From NCBI GenBank assembly GCA_964019425.1, contig OZ025796.1, positions 1,178,001 through 1,242,000 of the forward strand: DNA of 64,000 nucleotides, written 5' to 3'. Positions 49,818 to 60,111 of this stretch are shown one piece after another. This DNA comes from Flectonema sp. DT1601. Its lineage: Eukaryota; Euglenozoa; Diplonemea; Diplonemida; Diplonemidae. The position numbers and the translations under genes were made by a program. Each line of letters begins with the position of its first letter. Position 1 is the first letter of the stretch. The notes below the pieces were generated by a model. That model saw only the letters and a list, made by a program, of their open reading frames with translations. It did not search any database and was not told the origin of the DNA.

Positions 49818-51950
49818 ATGTCACATGCACAAATAAAATTAAAATATGCTTTTCGGAAGGAAATTAGAATGCTGACGGTAAAGAGTGATATCACACACGC
49901 TGAATTGGTTAGTCAATTACAGACGAGTACTAAGCAAATGTCAAAATCAGAAGGGAGTTGTTCAAGCAAACTGATGCTTCGATACATTGATGACGATTTA
50001 ATAATCCTGTGGGATGAGAGTGATTGGAGGCAATGTGTTGATTACTATAATGAAGAATTGTTGCCATCGGGTCAGAAATTAAAACTTTTTATTGAATATG
50101 AGAACTCAACTGAGACACTACTAGAACAATTACCGCCAACATGGGCGTTGGTTCCGACTACATTTAGAGGTGGCTCAGTTAGACCTAACTCGAACAAAAC
50201 TGAGGCAACTATTGATCAAAATACGACCATCAAACAAGGAACACCACCTACCCCTGTTGATCAGATCAGGGGTTGGGTTAAGGGTAATATGATTGGTACT
50301 GGAGCCTCATCGGAGGTATTCTTCGGAATGGACAAACATACGGCAAAGTTTTTCGCAGCTAAGCAAACCCCTATTGATAAACGTAATCCTGATCACACTG
50401 AAAAGATCAGAGCTTTACAAAAAGAAATCGAACTGATGTCAAAACATCAACACGAAAACATCGTCCGATACCTTGGAAGTGAAATCAAAGCAGGAGTTTT
50501 CAGTATCTTTATTGAGTATGTACCGGGAGGTTCAATCGCTTCGTTGCTATTCCGATTTGGATCTTTTCATGAAAAAGTAATCCGAGTCTACACCAGACAA
50601 ATATTATTAGGACTTCACTTCCTACACGCGAATGGAATTATCCACAGAGATATAAAAGGGGGTAATATTCTAGTCTCTGATAAGGGTCAGGTTAAAGTTG
50701 CTGATTTTGGTTGTTCAAAAAAAGTAGCGGTTGACAGTACTGGTACGCAAACTTTATTAGGAACTGCCTTGTGGATGGCACCAGAGGTAATTAAATTTGC
50801 ACGGTATGGTGAAAGCTCAGACATTTGGTCTGTTGGATGTACAGTTGTAGAAATGGCAACCGGAAAACCCCCATGGACAATGGACAATTCCTTTGAAACT
50901 GAAATACAAGCAATGTATCATATCGCAAAGAGTGGAACTCACCCGAGAATACCAAGTCACTTGTCCCGCAATGCGAAGGATTTCTTACGAAGTACCTTCT
51001 CAGCTGATAATGTTATGAGAAGTTCAGCAGCTCAATTACTGAAGCATTCATTTATAACAGAAGAGTGTGTTGATATTTCTGATATTGGGAAGTCACCAAC
51101 AACAACCATAACAGGAAAGGATGATATTTCATCTGATGAAGTTACAGAAGACAGGAATTCATCGATCGTAACGTCGATGGCTACTCTCAATTGGGAAGAG
51201 TCATCTGGAGAACAACCTCGTTCTCAATCACTCCGTTGGGGTAATGTTACTCGAACACCTGATATGTCATTAGTTAGTAACATTCCTCCATTAGCGTCTT
51301 CTGGTGATCTGAGTGAGGAAACAGTTGCTGCGCCATATGCTGCTGTTGTTCCATCGAGCAGTTTGAATGTTAGTATTTCAAACAGTGTTGTTTCTTATAA
51401 TAACGTAACTTGTGAAGATGATACAAAAAGTAACGATCCCTCAACATCATCAGGTGTTGTCAGAGATGAAAGTGTTCTTTTAGATTACTTATCAGAGAAT
51501 GCTATGATGCATATGGTTGGAGGTACGTCATCATCAAATAAAACTGTTCTAAGGGACTCATCAAGTCTGCGATCGTTCCCAAGTCGATTGTCAGAACTGG
51601 CAGCAGAGCAGGTTCAACAAATGGCTGCATTCCCAGTTGGGAAACCAACAAAAACATCATCTCCGAGGAGGACAACTTCAATTTCAAAAAAATCAAAAAA
51701 GAGTGCTGTTTCGTCTTCTGCGCCTTCTGTGCGAACTGCAGCAGCTCACAAAGGGAAAACAAGAGCAAGTATGCCTCTGATCCCTCAGAGTAGTGAAGAA
51801 CCAGCTCCGACGAGACCAACAGGAAGACGTCAATCGCAGTCGGGAAGTGGTCGGAATTTGATGTCTGCGAGAAGACATCAGCAGTTTGAATATTCCGAAA
51901 TGCTTATCGACGCTCAGGCTCTTAGCAGCGACCTCCCTCCAGAGTCTTAG
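49818..51950 (+). CDS. PB1-domain MAP kinase kinase kinase (MEKK2/3-like)
   Basis: 710 residues, single exon. Residues 1-95 form a PB1 domain: a basic cluster (KLKYAFRKEIR) and an acidic OPCA-like segment (YIDDDLIILWDESDW). The kinase domain spans about 155-420: glycine loop GTGASSEVFFG, lysine in FFAAK, HRDIKGGNIL, DFGCSKK, and GTALWMAPEVIKF, with DIWSVGCTVVEMATGKPPW. The HRDIKGGN motif and the WMAPEVI segment place it with STE11/MEKK kinases, which phosphorylate MAP2Ks. The PB1 domain recalls MEKK2/3. The last 290 residues are Ser/Thr-rich and probably disordered, with a basic KKSKKSAVSSSAPS region. All catalytic residues seem present. Confidence 0.93.
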   Translation: MSHAQIKLKYAFRKEIRMLTVKSDITHAELVSQLQTSTKQMSKSEGSCSSKLMLRYIDDDLIILWDESDWRQCVDYYNEELLPSGQKLKLFIEYENSTETLLEQLPPTWALVPTTFRGGSVRPNSNKTEATIDQNTTIKQGTPPTPVDQIRGWVKGNMIGTGASSEVFFGMDKHTAKFFAAKQTPIDKRNPDHTEKIRALQKEIELMSKHQHENIVRYLGSEIKAGVFSIFIEYVPGGSIASLLFRFGSFHEKVIRVYTRQILLGLHFLHANGIIHRDIKGGNILVSDKGQVKVADFGCSKKVAVDSTGTQTLLGTALWMAPEVIKFARYGESSDIWSVGCTVVEMATGKPPWTMDNSFETEIQAMYHIAKSGTHPRIPSHLSRNAKDFLRSTFSADNVMRSSAAQLLKHSFITEECVDISDIGKSPTTTITGKDDISSDEVTEDRNSSIVTSMATLNWEESSGEQPRSQSLRWGNVTRTPDMSLVSNIPPLASSGDLSEETVAAPYAAVVPSSSLNVSISNSVVSYNNVTCEDDTKSNDPSTSSGVVRDESVLLDYLSENAMMHMVGGTSSSNKTVLRDSSSLRSFPSRLSELAAEQVQQMAAFPVGKPTKTSSPRRTTSISKKSKKSAVSSSAPSVRTAAAHKGKTRASMPLIPQSSEEPAPTRPTGRRQSQSGSGRNLMSARRHQQFEYSEMLIDAQALSSDLPPES

Positions 51951-53660
51951 CTCAAATGATGGGTTTCATTTTTTTTTTTGCTGATTTGTCTTCTCCGAAT
52001 TCCTCAAGTCGTTCTCCTTAACTTAAATTTATCATACAAGACGAACGCCTGCTTTTTGACAAGCTGGTTTGTTCACAGAGCCTAAAAGTACTTTCCGATC
52101 AGCTATTTCCCGCGTCTTGTCAAAAAAAAAAAAATAGCAAAGACGTGCTTGTTAAGTTATTGTTGCATGTGATCATTCTTCTCTTTCCTTACACTTTACT
52201 ATTCCTTTTTTTTTTTTTTTTTTGTTCGTTTTATTTCTATTGCTCCAATTGTGACCTTTACACTTCATGTTGGAAAAAATAAAATTTTAATTTTCTCCTG
52301 TTGTTGAATTTTTCTTTTTAAAAAAAAAAATGAAACCATCCTGAATTCCTGAAGAAGGAAAATATGTTTTTTTTTTTTTTTTTTTTTTTTTTGCACCGAC
52401 GAAGTCGAAGAAGAAACTATTCAGACTAAGAGCCATACTGCTTGCGGTTACCTGTATGGATTCCTTTCTTCCTCAAACACTCTAAAAGATGAATATATTC
52501 GTATTCCATTCGTATTGTTTTCCTAATTGAATTCTTGTACTAGTGTTCTACACTAAATCCTCCACTCATGGATGGATTCGAGGAAAAACAATTTTTTTTT
52601 TTACTTGCGAAATTCCTAGACAGTCTTCTTTGTTATTGGAAGGACTTTTTTTAATTCGAAGCGCAACTTTTTATGTTTGAGATGGAGAAGTATTTCCGAA
52701 AGGGTGACTTGGAGACATCACTTTGTATCAATAATTTAAAGCACGATGGGTTAGTTTTTATTGGATTACTTTGATGTTTCTCTGTGTCACTTCTTGGTTT
52801 GAAATCTCTCTGTCTGCTTGTCCTCCGAAAAGGTAAAGAAAGATTGTTATTCGGGAAAAAAAAAAAAAAAAAAAAAAGACAGTTATTGACAACCTACTGT
52901 CTTGTTTGCTTGTTGCTTTTCTAAATGCACCCTCTTGCGAAACGAATCTGAGCACATTACAAAAAGGCCTCGTTTCTTTTCTTCCTATTTGTTGGATGAT
53001 TCGTTTTTTCTTTCTTTCTTTTTTTCCCTAGCCTCTAGTCATTGGGTTTATAGTGAAATAAATATGCTCCCCGTTAGTAGTATTTTCTATGGGGAAAATT
53101 CTCCAAAAAAAAAAAAAAAAATCTTGAAAAGCATCATGGGGAATTCCCATGGAAATAGATTAAAAAAAAATATTCTGGTGCTCAACACACTCCCTCCTGT
53201 CAGACACAGGTGCGGATCTTAGCAGCATGAGAGGTACTCCTGGTGACATCAGTTGATTCTAAACGAGTATTCTCCTTCCTGAAGTTCCTTAAGTTAAGAC
53301 AAGGCTTCGTTCTCCACACCATTGATGACCTACTGCTTCCAAAGATGCTGATCTGAGCGAGGGGTGGTCACAATGTCTGGTGATGTGAGTGACTGTGTAA
53401 TGCTGAAGTGCAAATCTCTCGGTTATGCCAACCAAGTGTGTGGATATCCTAGGTGCTGGGAATCCCCAATGCCTCCAATCACAGCTATCCTGAGGGAAAC
53501 TTCGGAGTGAACCAGCTACTGGACTGGATCTTTTGCCCTATCCGAAAAAAAAATACAGACCAAAATAAAGATAGATTGTCTTAGCGGTTTTTCTGTCTTC
53601 AACATCGACTGTTTTCTTAACCCATTTATCTGTTACAGTTTACATTTGAGACAGCAAACA
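51951..53660. other. Intergenic region with dispersed repeat and possible retroelement scrap
   Basis: No host gene is supported. 52391-52440 is the second copy of the CCGAC-hairpin repeat also at 32611. About 53190-53540 is less AT-rich and may be a retroelement remnant. The remainder is homopolymer-rich. TTTATCTGTTACAG ends at 53638, before the next gene. Confidence 0.5.
53190..53540 (+). mobile_element. Possible scrap of an LTR retroelement (protease region)
   Basis: A short stretch reads LLSDTGADLSS, which resembles the DTGA active-site motif of retroelement aspartic proteases. The surrounding 350 bp is protein-like in composition but broken, with several breaks. No LTRs, reverse transcriptase or integrase were seen. 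The identification rests on one motif and is weak. If real it is an old fossil. Confidence 0.25.
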
Positions 53661-54935
53661 ATGAGTCAGCGGCCACAACCATCTATGTCTGCGGGAGAAT
53701 ACTCAAACTCGATAATGAATACTTACAAGGGATTCTCATTGAGAGATGTTTATACTTTTCATTGTGAAAAAATGTCAATGAGAGAGATAAGTGGAATACG
53801 AGATTCACTTCCAAAGGAAATTGATGATTTTAGTTGTGCAGTTGAACTTGATTTCTCATCTGTTGTACTCGGTGACAGGGGATGCTACACTATACTGGAG
53901 TTGGTACGAGTTTGTTATAAACTCGAAGTGTTGAAACTGAGCAACTGTGGCTTGTCGAATGACATTACTGGACTACTAGGACAAGTATTAACAGAGCACC
54001 CAACACTTCAATACATTGATGTTAGTGATAATTGTTTTTTAACAGCACCGTCAGGGGATAAGTTACTGCTGGCGTGTCAGGCAAATGAGAACATTATATC
54101 TGTTGACGTCTCTGGTACGAATGTACCGTCGGATTTGGAAAAACGAATCAATAAAATTGTTGAAAAGAATGTTAACAAGTTTTTAAATAAAGCTTCTCAA
54201 GCAAAAATCAGATCTTTTAAAGTAGCAAATGCTGTTGATTTGGTTCTTTCAAAAACAGAAAAATACGAGTTAAGCTATATCGTCAGACGAGCCAGACTGA
54301 ATGAGATGGAATTCGAATCGTGTAGTCAAGCAATCAGTGTTGATGGATCGGGTTTACCAAAGCTTTTCGATGATGAAAACAACAGAGCAATCGATTGCTT
54401 TACATCGGCAGACATAAACAACTCTGGATCGATATCGTATTCTGGGGTCATAAAAGCCTTGAAACTTTATGGTTTGGTGGTAGAACCTGAAGACGCGTAC
54501 CTAATAAATCTATTCTCAAAACTTGATGTATCAGAAGAGAGCATCCTAACTCAACGACAATGGTTAATATTTTTAAGAAATTTTTTAACTTATGAAGGAG
54601 AGACTTGGAAGGCTACATACCTCAGTCAGTTGAGAGGTGCTTTCATGGCTGTCAGTGAATCTGATGGGGAGTCTGGAATACCTCTTCTCAAACTCAGTTC
54701 TTGTTTGTTGCATTTAAGCAAAATAACTGGAATCCAAATGGACGATGTCTTTGAAGATAAATGTTTTAATTTTCTTCGTGTTATGAGTAACACAAATTCA
54801 GACGACTCAGTAATTAGAATACATCTTAGAGATTTCACAGAGGCATTGTTAGTAATGCAATGTGTTACGTTTAGGTCATTCAGAACTACCCTCATATATC
54901 ACAAATTATCTGTTAACCCTGCAAAGGAAAGATGA
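53661..54935 (+). CDS. Leucine-rich-repeat protein with EF-hand-like region
   Basis: 424 residues, single exon. Residues 60-150 contain leucine-rich repeats of the RNase-inhibitor type (LEVLKLSNCGLSNDITGLLG; LQYIDVSDNCFL; IISVDVSGTNVP). A helical linker follows, then an EF-hand-like loop, DINNSGSISYSG (about residues 249-260), with Asp, Asn, Ser, Gly and Ile at plausible positions. A second, degenerate calcium-loop region is near DVSEES. This LRR plus EF-hand layout is common in flagellar and cytoskeletal proteins of protists, but no orthologue is recognised. The start at 53661 is the first ATG after the acceptor-like TTACAG at 53638. Confidence 0.7.
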   Translation: MSQRPQPSMSAGEYSNSIMNTYKGFSLRDVYTFHCEKMSMREISGIRDSLPKEIDDFSCAVELDFSSVVLGDRGCYTILELVRVCYKLEVLKLSNCGLSNDITGLLGQVLTEHPTLQYIDVSDNCFLTAPSGDKLLLACQANENIISVDVSGTNVPSDLEKRINKIVEKNVNKFLNKASQAKIRSFKVANAVDLVLSKTEKYELSYIVRRARLNEMEFESCSQAISVDGSGLPKLFDDENNRAIDCFTSADINNSGSISYSGVIKALKLYGLVVEPEDAYLINLFSKLDVSEESILTQRQWLIFLRNFLTYEGETWKATYLSQLRGAFMAVSESDGESGIPLLKLSSCLLHLSKITGIQMDDVFEDKCFNFLRVMSNTNSDDSVIRIHLRDFTEALLVMQCVTFRSFRTTLIYHKLSVNPAKER

Positions 54936-55066
54936 AAAAAAAAAAAAAAAAATTAAAAAATATTTACACTGTTATAAACACCCTTCTTATGGAGGAAGTG
55001 TTTTCTTATGTTTTTTTTTTCCTTCTTTTTTCCTTCTCTCAAAAGTCTGGGATTGTGTGGCTATTT

Positions 55067-55131
<65 letters not shown>

Positions 55132-55151
55132 TTTAAATTTTTCTATTCAGG

Positions 55152-55188
<37 letters not shown>

Positions 55189-55287
55189 ATCACCAAATTG
55201 CTATTTCAACTGTGTCGGTGTCGAGGTAGGTTTTAGATATTAACAAAAAGCAGCAGCTCAAACACCATGCAGCGGTAGCACAAAGTG
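54936..55287. other. Spacer with microsatellites and an upstream mini frame
   Basis: (ATT)n runs from about 55069 to 55131 and (CT)n from about 55155 to 55187. TTCTATTCAG ends at 55150. A three-codon upstream frame (ATG CAG CGG stop) lies at 55267-55278, ten bases before the main start, and could reduce translation of the next gene. Confidence 0.8.
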
Positions 55288-57075
55288 ATGAATTGGAGAA
55301 TTCAGTGGGCGTTGTTGTTGGTTTGGAACTTTATTGTTATCGTTACGGCTGAGGGAGAACCGCTTTTTGATGATCCTCCTGAAGAAGTTGAACCACCGAT
55401 AGAAGAACTAATCACACCAATACCAAGTGGAGATATAGAACCAGTTGATGTCAGGGTCCGGATATCTACTTTAGAGGGAATTGATTTTGATTTTGTCACT
55501 TTTGAAGAAGTAATTCAACGACGATATTCTAATGCAATGATCATAACAACAAGAAGATCATACGCAGTTTTGGTTACTGGAATGGAAATTACCGTTCGAG
55601 TATTTCTATCGTGGGATTCGAATACCAGAGCAGAACTAACTGTGGTCATAACCGACGCTGCTACACAAGCTGGAGCTTCAGAAGTAAGCATATTATCGAT
55701 ACTGGTGTCTGGACAGTCTGCTTGGCCAGTTCATTCCGCCACATCTAAGTATTGTATTGCTGGAGTTGATATTGGTTATTATACTCCTGAAGTTGTTTCA
55801 GAAATTAGAACGCTGACACTAAATGACATCCCCAGCCAACGACATAGAACTGTTTCTATATCTACTATATGTTTACATGAACATGAAACAACATGCGTAT
55901 CTGATAGTACCCTCGCTGCGGGTAACAATCCACTAATCCCTAGTAATCCACCTATCAATATTCGATATAATTACGAGAACGCTTCTCGTTTGGCAATGGT
56001 ACACATACATCTGACCAGTCCTGAGGCGGATTCAGATGCATCGTACCTGTCTAATAAAATTAAAGCTCATGTCACAAGTTCAGATTTAAATATTTTTCAA
56101 TTAATCGTTTGTGTAGATCCAACTCCGAATCAACCTGTTTCGGGAGGTACGAATGCAAATGAATTAGCTTTCCTAGTAATTGGTGGTGCTGTTCTTATTA
56201 TTATCGGAACGGTTGTCTTTTTGAAAAGAAAAAGATTCGCAGCTAGTTGTCACAAGTTATTTTCAAATCCGAGAGCGAGATCGGAATTGCACTCAAAACA
56301 ATCAACTGGTCACAATCCAGACCAAGATGAGGATCTACCAGAGCAGACTACCGATGGATGGCTTGACGTAGCTCATCCCTACATGCCTACCTTCCCAAAT
56401 ACAACAGTTGGAGGTGACACTTATGCATGGGAACGTCATTCCCTGGACGGAGTTAATTATTACTATAACACCAACACTGGTAGGACACGCTGGGATACCC
56501 CTACTGATGATGAAAATCTCGCAAGTCTTGCAGAGACTTTAAATAATTCAACATCAGATATCACTCATCCTGATCATGAGGGGGGTTCAAAGTTTGAAAC
56601 ACCCGAAAGACGTACAAAAATTATAAACAAGAATCGAACACCTGATGCGGGAAGTGGAAATGCTCCAACACGAAGCACTGCGTCGACTGATCGCCGTACT
56701 AAAGCGAGTGAAATAGAATCACCATTCTCAGGTAGAGTTTCTCGTAATGAGCCGGATGCGAGTGATCAGCTTTCACGCACAGCATTTGCCACCTCATCTG
56801 ACAGCATTGTTGAAAAACGAGAACGACTTCAACAAGCCATGACTCACAGTGATAATGACGTTAATAAGGAAACTTCAGATAAAAAATATCAACAAAATAA
56901 CTCCAGAAAGGATATCGATCGTCGGTTTCGATCTCAAAGTAATCCTCTCAAGGCAGTTGAACAAACTGTCGATAAGAACGCAGGAAAGCATGCATCTCAG
57001 TCTAATTCAGGTCATAAACAAAAAAAGCATCGTCCGACACCTTCACATCATCCAGATGATGAATCTCCTTGTTAG
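55288..57075 (+). CDS. Single-pass membrane protein with cytoplasmic WW domain
   Basis: 595 residues, single exon. A signal peptide (about residues 1-21, ending near VTAEG) is followed by an acidic Pro/Glu segment and an ectodomain of about 270 residues with few cysteines. A transmembrane helix (ELAFLVIGGAVLIIIGTVVF, about residues 291-310) and a basic stop-transfer follow (KRKR). In the cytoplasm a WW domain reads WERHSLDGVNYYYNTNTGRT and ends RWDTP (about residues 381-405), with both signature tryptophans, the tyrosine block and the proline. The last 180 residues are polar and disordered. WW domains bind proline-rich peptides, so this looks like a receptor or adhesion protein that recruits a PPxY-type partner. 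No known family has this order that I recognise. Confidence 0.75.
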   Translation: MNWRIQWALLLVWNFIVIVTAEGEPLFDDPPEEVEPPIEELITPIPSGDIEPVDVRVRISTLEGIDFDFVTFEEVIQRRYSNAMIITTRRSYAVLVTGMEITVRVFLSWDSNTRAELTVVITDAATQAGASEVSILSILVSGQSAWPVHSATSKYCIAGVDIGYYTPEVVSEIRTLTLNDIPSQRHRTVSISTICLHEHETTCVSDSTLAAGNNPLIPSNPPINIRYNYENASRLAMVHIHLTSPEADSDASYLSNKIKAHVTSSDLNIFQLIVCVDPTPNQPVSGGTNANELAFLVIGGAVLIIIGTVVFLKRKRFAASCHKLFSNPRARSELHSKQSTGHNPDQDEDLPEQTTDGWLDVAHPYMPTFPNTTVGGDTYAWERHSLDGVNYYYNTNTGRTRWDTPTDDENLASLAETLNNSTSDITHPDHEGGSKFETPERRTKIINKNRTPDAGSGNAPTRSTASTDRRTKASEIESPFSGRVSRNEPDASDQLSRTAFATSSDSIVEKRERLQQAMTHSDNDVNKETSDKKYQQNNSRKDIDRRFRSQSNPLKAVEQTVDKNAGKHASQSNSGHKQKKHRPTPSHHPDDESPC

Positions 57076-57162
57076 GTATCCATGTCTGCTGCTTGATTAG
57101 AATTCCAAATCGTAGTAATGTGAGGTGCTTCCTGCATCTGTTGGCTTAGAAATTTGATATCT

Positions 57163-57209
<47 letters not shown>

Positions 57210-57667
57210 TTTCCTTTTGGTTGAAATTACCAAAAAAAAAAAAAAAAATAAAGGGTAATAATAATTAATTACACTCAACATTCTCTTAGGGTGTTTTCCC
57301 CCATCTGTACTACCTGCGTCTTTGTTATGTTATGTAGTGCAGTACCTTTTTTTTAAATCTTTTATTTAGCCCTCCTCTTTTTTTTTTTCTCTTATTTTTT
57401 TTTCCTCAGGATGATGTAAACACGATGACGCATTCGTCACATGCTGTGTGGGTTGTTTCATGAAGCAATAAGGCATCATGAAATGATCACAGGCAATTTT
57501 TTAAAAAAAAAAAAAGAAACAAAAATTTTCATTTTTGTCCCTTACAGTGTAGCTAGGGCGACATGCAGCCTGGTTACCAAACATTTATCAGTTAGTTGAT
57601 CATGTGGGATTGTGTGTCTCTGATTATTCAAGAACAAAAAACACGAAAAAAAAAAATAGATTTCCAG

Positions 57668-57698
<31 letters not shown>

Positions 57699-59022
57699 GA
57701 GAATGCCATAGTAGTCTCACTAGTCTAATTGTAGTGTTAGGGTGATAGTCTGACCTTTCAAAGGAAAAAAAGAAAAAAAAAAAAATATTAAGGTAGTAAG
57801 CTAAAAAAATAAAATAAAAAGATATTTTATGGTATTTTTGGTTGCGCGTATGCCGATTTCTTTTTTCTCTCTCTTCAAATTTCACTTCGATTTTCAAAAA
57901 GTCGGAGTAAATAATTAAAAAGTATACATTTATTTATTCATGAGATGCTGCTCACCTTTCCTCACTGAAAGTGTAACCCAACCCAATCCACCTAAATTAT
58001 CACTGGTGATTTCCCCAATCTTCCCCTTCTCTGGTAGTTTATTTGAAGCATGCAATTTTGTGTAGACGGGATCCAGTTTATAATGATTCGCAAGTCTAAT
58101 TAATTGTGTGTTAACCTGGATTTATTAATCCAAGTTTCCCCCCTCCATTCTTCTTTTTTTTTTCCTTCCCCCCTTTCATGCTGTTGTTTCTTAACAGCTT
58201 GCCTTGTGGTCTCGCCCAACCCAAAACCCGGATGCATTGGTTATACAGCAGAGGGAAAAAAAAAAAAAAAAAAAAATATCACTGTAAGATAAAGTCTGGT
58301 CAATGTGTAAGAGAACAGGAATGGGAACGAAAATAGCTGCATTTCTCACGGAAATGTAGTGAAACATACTTGTACCCCCTTTTTTTTTTTTTTTTGCAAA
58401 GGGAATTTCTAAAATAAATCGAAAAAATAAAGGGACTTTTTCCCTTTCGTCATATGCACCTTTTTGTCAACTGCATCGAACCCCTCTTTATTTTCCCTTC
58501 TATTTTGGAAAAAAAAAAAGGGAAAAATAACTGTCCTTTAAACTAATTAAATGCCCCTTTTATTTCCGTTTTGTTTTTTTCCTTTAAAAAAAGGGTACAG
58601 GTATAATGATATAAAAAAATAAATTTGGCCTTTTTGATATTGTTCAGTAATTCTTATTGAGGGTGAAGTATAATTTGGTTAGCGAATTACTTGCATAGCA
58701 ATCAGAAAAAAAACCCGTTACGAATATACACGAACACCTTTTTTGCATTTTCGCAGTCGCTGAGGACGATTTAACCTAAGGGTAAGAGGTTGGTTTTAGT
58801 TTCAGCTAGAGAAAAAGGAAAAAAAAAAAAGAGAAAAAACACGGAGGGAGGAAAACAAAAGAACGAAGTTATGAATTATGATCAGTCGGGTCATTCATAT
58901 TTCCTACCATGCAAAACGTGTGGGTGCAAAAAAAAAAAAAAAAAAAAAAAAGTTATGTTGTTTTTCTCTTTCAAAAACATCACCTTGTGTCATAAGCCAA
59001 CAAGGCTAAAGCAATATCTAAG

Positions 59023-59058
<36 letters not shown>

Positions 59059-60111
59059 CATGTTGTTGGTCATTGCTATGAGACTGCAGAGACCCAACCC
59101 AAAACCCTTTTCGTCGGTTATTTCCGTCTTATGAACAGACGATTAAAAAAAAAAAAAAAAAAAATCAGCAATAAATTTTATTTGACAGAGCACATTACCC
59201 CTTTCCTTTACCAACCCTATCTTGCATTCAGTTAACTTGAATGTAATTGTTATGGTTGGATGATTTCATCTCGACCTTTCTCATTCATTCCCATATTCTT
59301 TTTTTTTTTTTTTTTTGTTTTTTTTTAAAAATATTTTTTTTGTACTTACAGACCCATTGTTCGGTAGAAAGAGAATTGTGGCAGCGTAGCTAACCTATTA
59401 ACCCTTATTTAGGATTTTGTACTTAGTTGCGCACAAACACAATACAAAAGTGTTGAGTGAAAAATGTAAAAAAAAAGTGACGATCATCATAATAATAATA
59501 ATAATAATAATAATAATTTTTTTTTTTTTTTTGTCTGGGTTTGTGTACCCCTTGGTACGAAAATAATTTTTAAAAAAAATTTAAAAAAAAAAAAAAATAT
59601 CTGTGTAATGTGACCCAGGTTTGCCTCAATTTGGTGAAGCAGGCCCCCGAGTTATGTTTTCTAGGAATTGGTTACGTACTAAGGTACAGTCTTTTTTTTA
59701 TATGATTTTTTATGATTTATTTTTCGTTGACCTCTTCATTCAGGAAACGAATCTACTGAACAATAAGTTGCCATTATGTCGTTGTTTCAATTTCCTCCCA
59801 ATGAAGAAAGGGAAGAGGGGGGGAAACAAAAAAAAAAAAAAAAAAAAAAGAAGAAAGAAAAGAAAGGCGTATTATTTCCTCATTCTGGTTTTATGTTTTT
59901 ATCTTTTTCGTTCTGCTACCCTAGTGCAGTATGGTGCTAGCGAGTACTGTTTCTAATTTTGTTGATATTTTTGTGATATTGATTTCTCACCAGTGGTAAG
60001 ACACAATGTAAGCAGTCGACTTTTTACAACGTACTTCACTTCATTGAATGCTGATTAGTGCTTCTGTATTCTACTTATCTTTTCAGTAATACAGAACGAC
60101 AGCTGCACCAC
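57076..60111. other. Three-kb gene-poor, homopolymer-rich region
   Basis: Many A and T runs of 15-40 bases, e.g. near 57165-57205, 57670-57690, 58928-58950, 59028-59053 and 59835-59850, plus (AAT)n near 59490-59515. The open frames here are translations of these runs and I do not accept them. A pyrimidine tract with TTATCTTTTCAG ends at 60086, before the aldo-keto reductase gene. Confidence 0.6.

Noticed and set aside
57628-59956. Several 60-114-codon frames between the WW-protein and aldo-keto reductase genes
   Set aside because: They are translations of long A or T runs (poly-Lys, poly-Phe) with no family resemblance.
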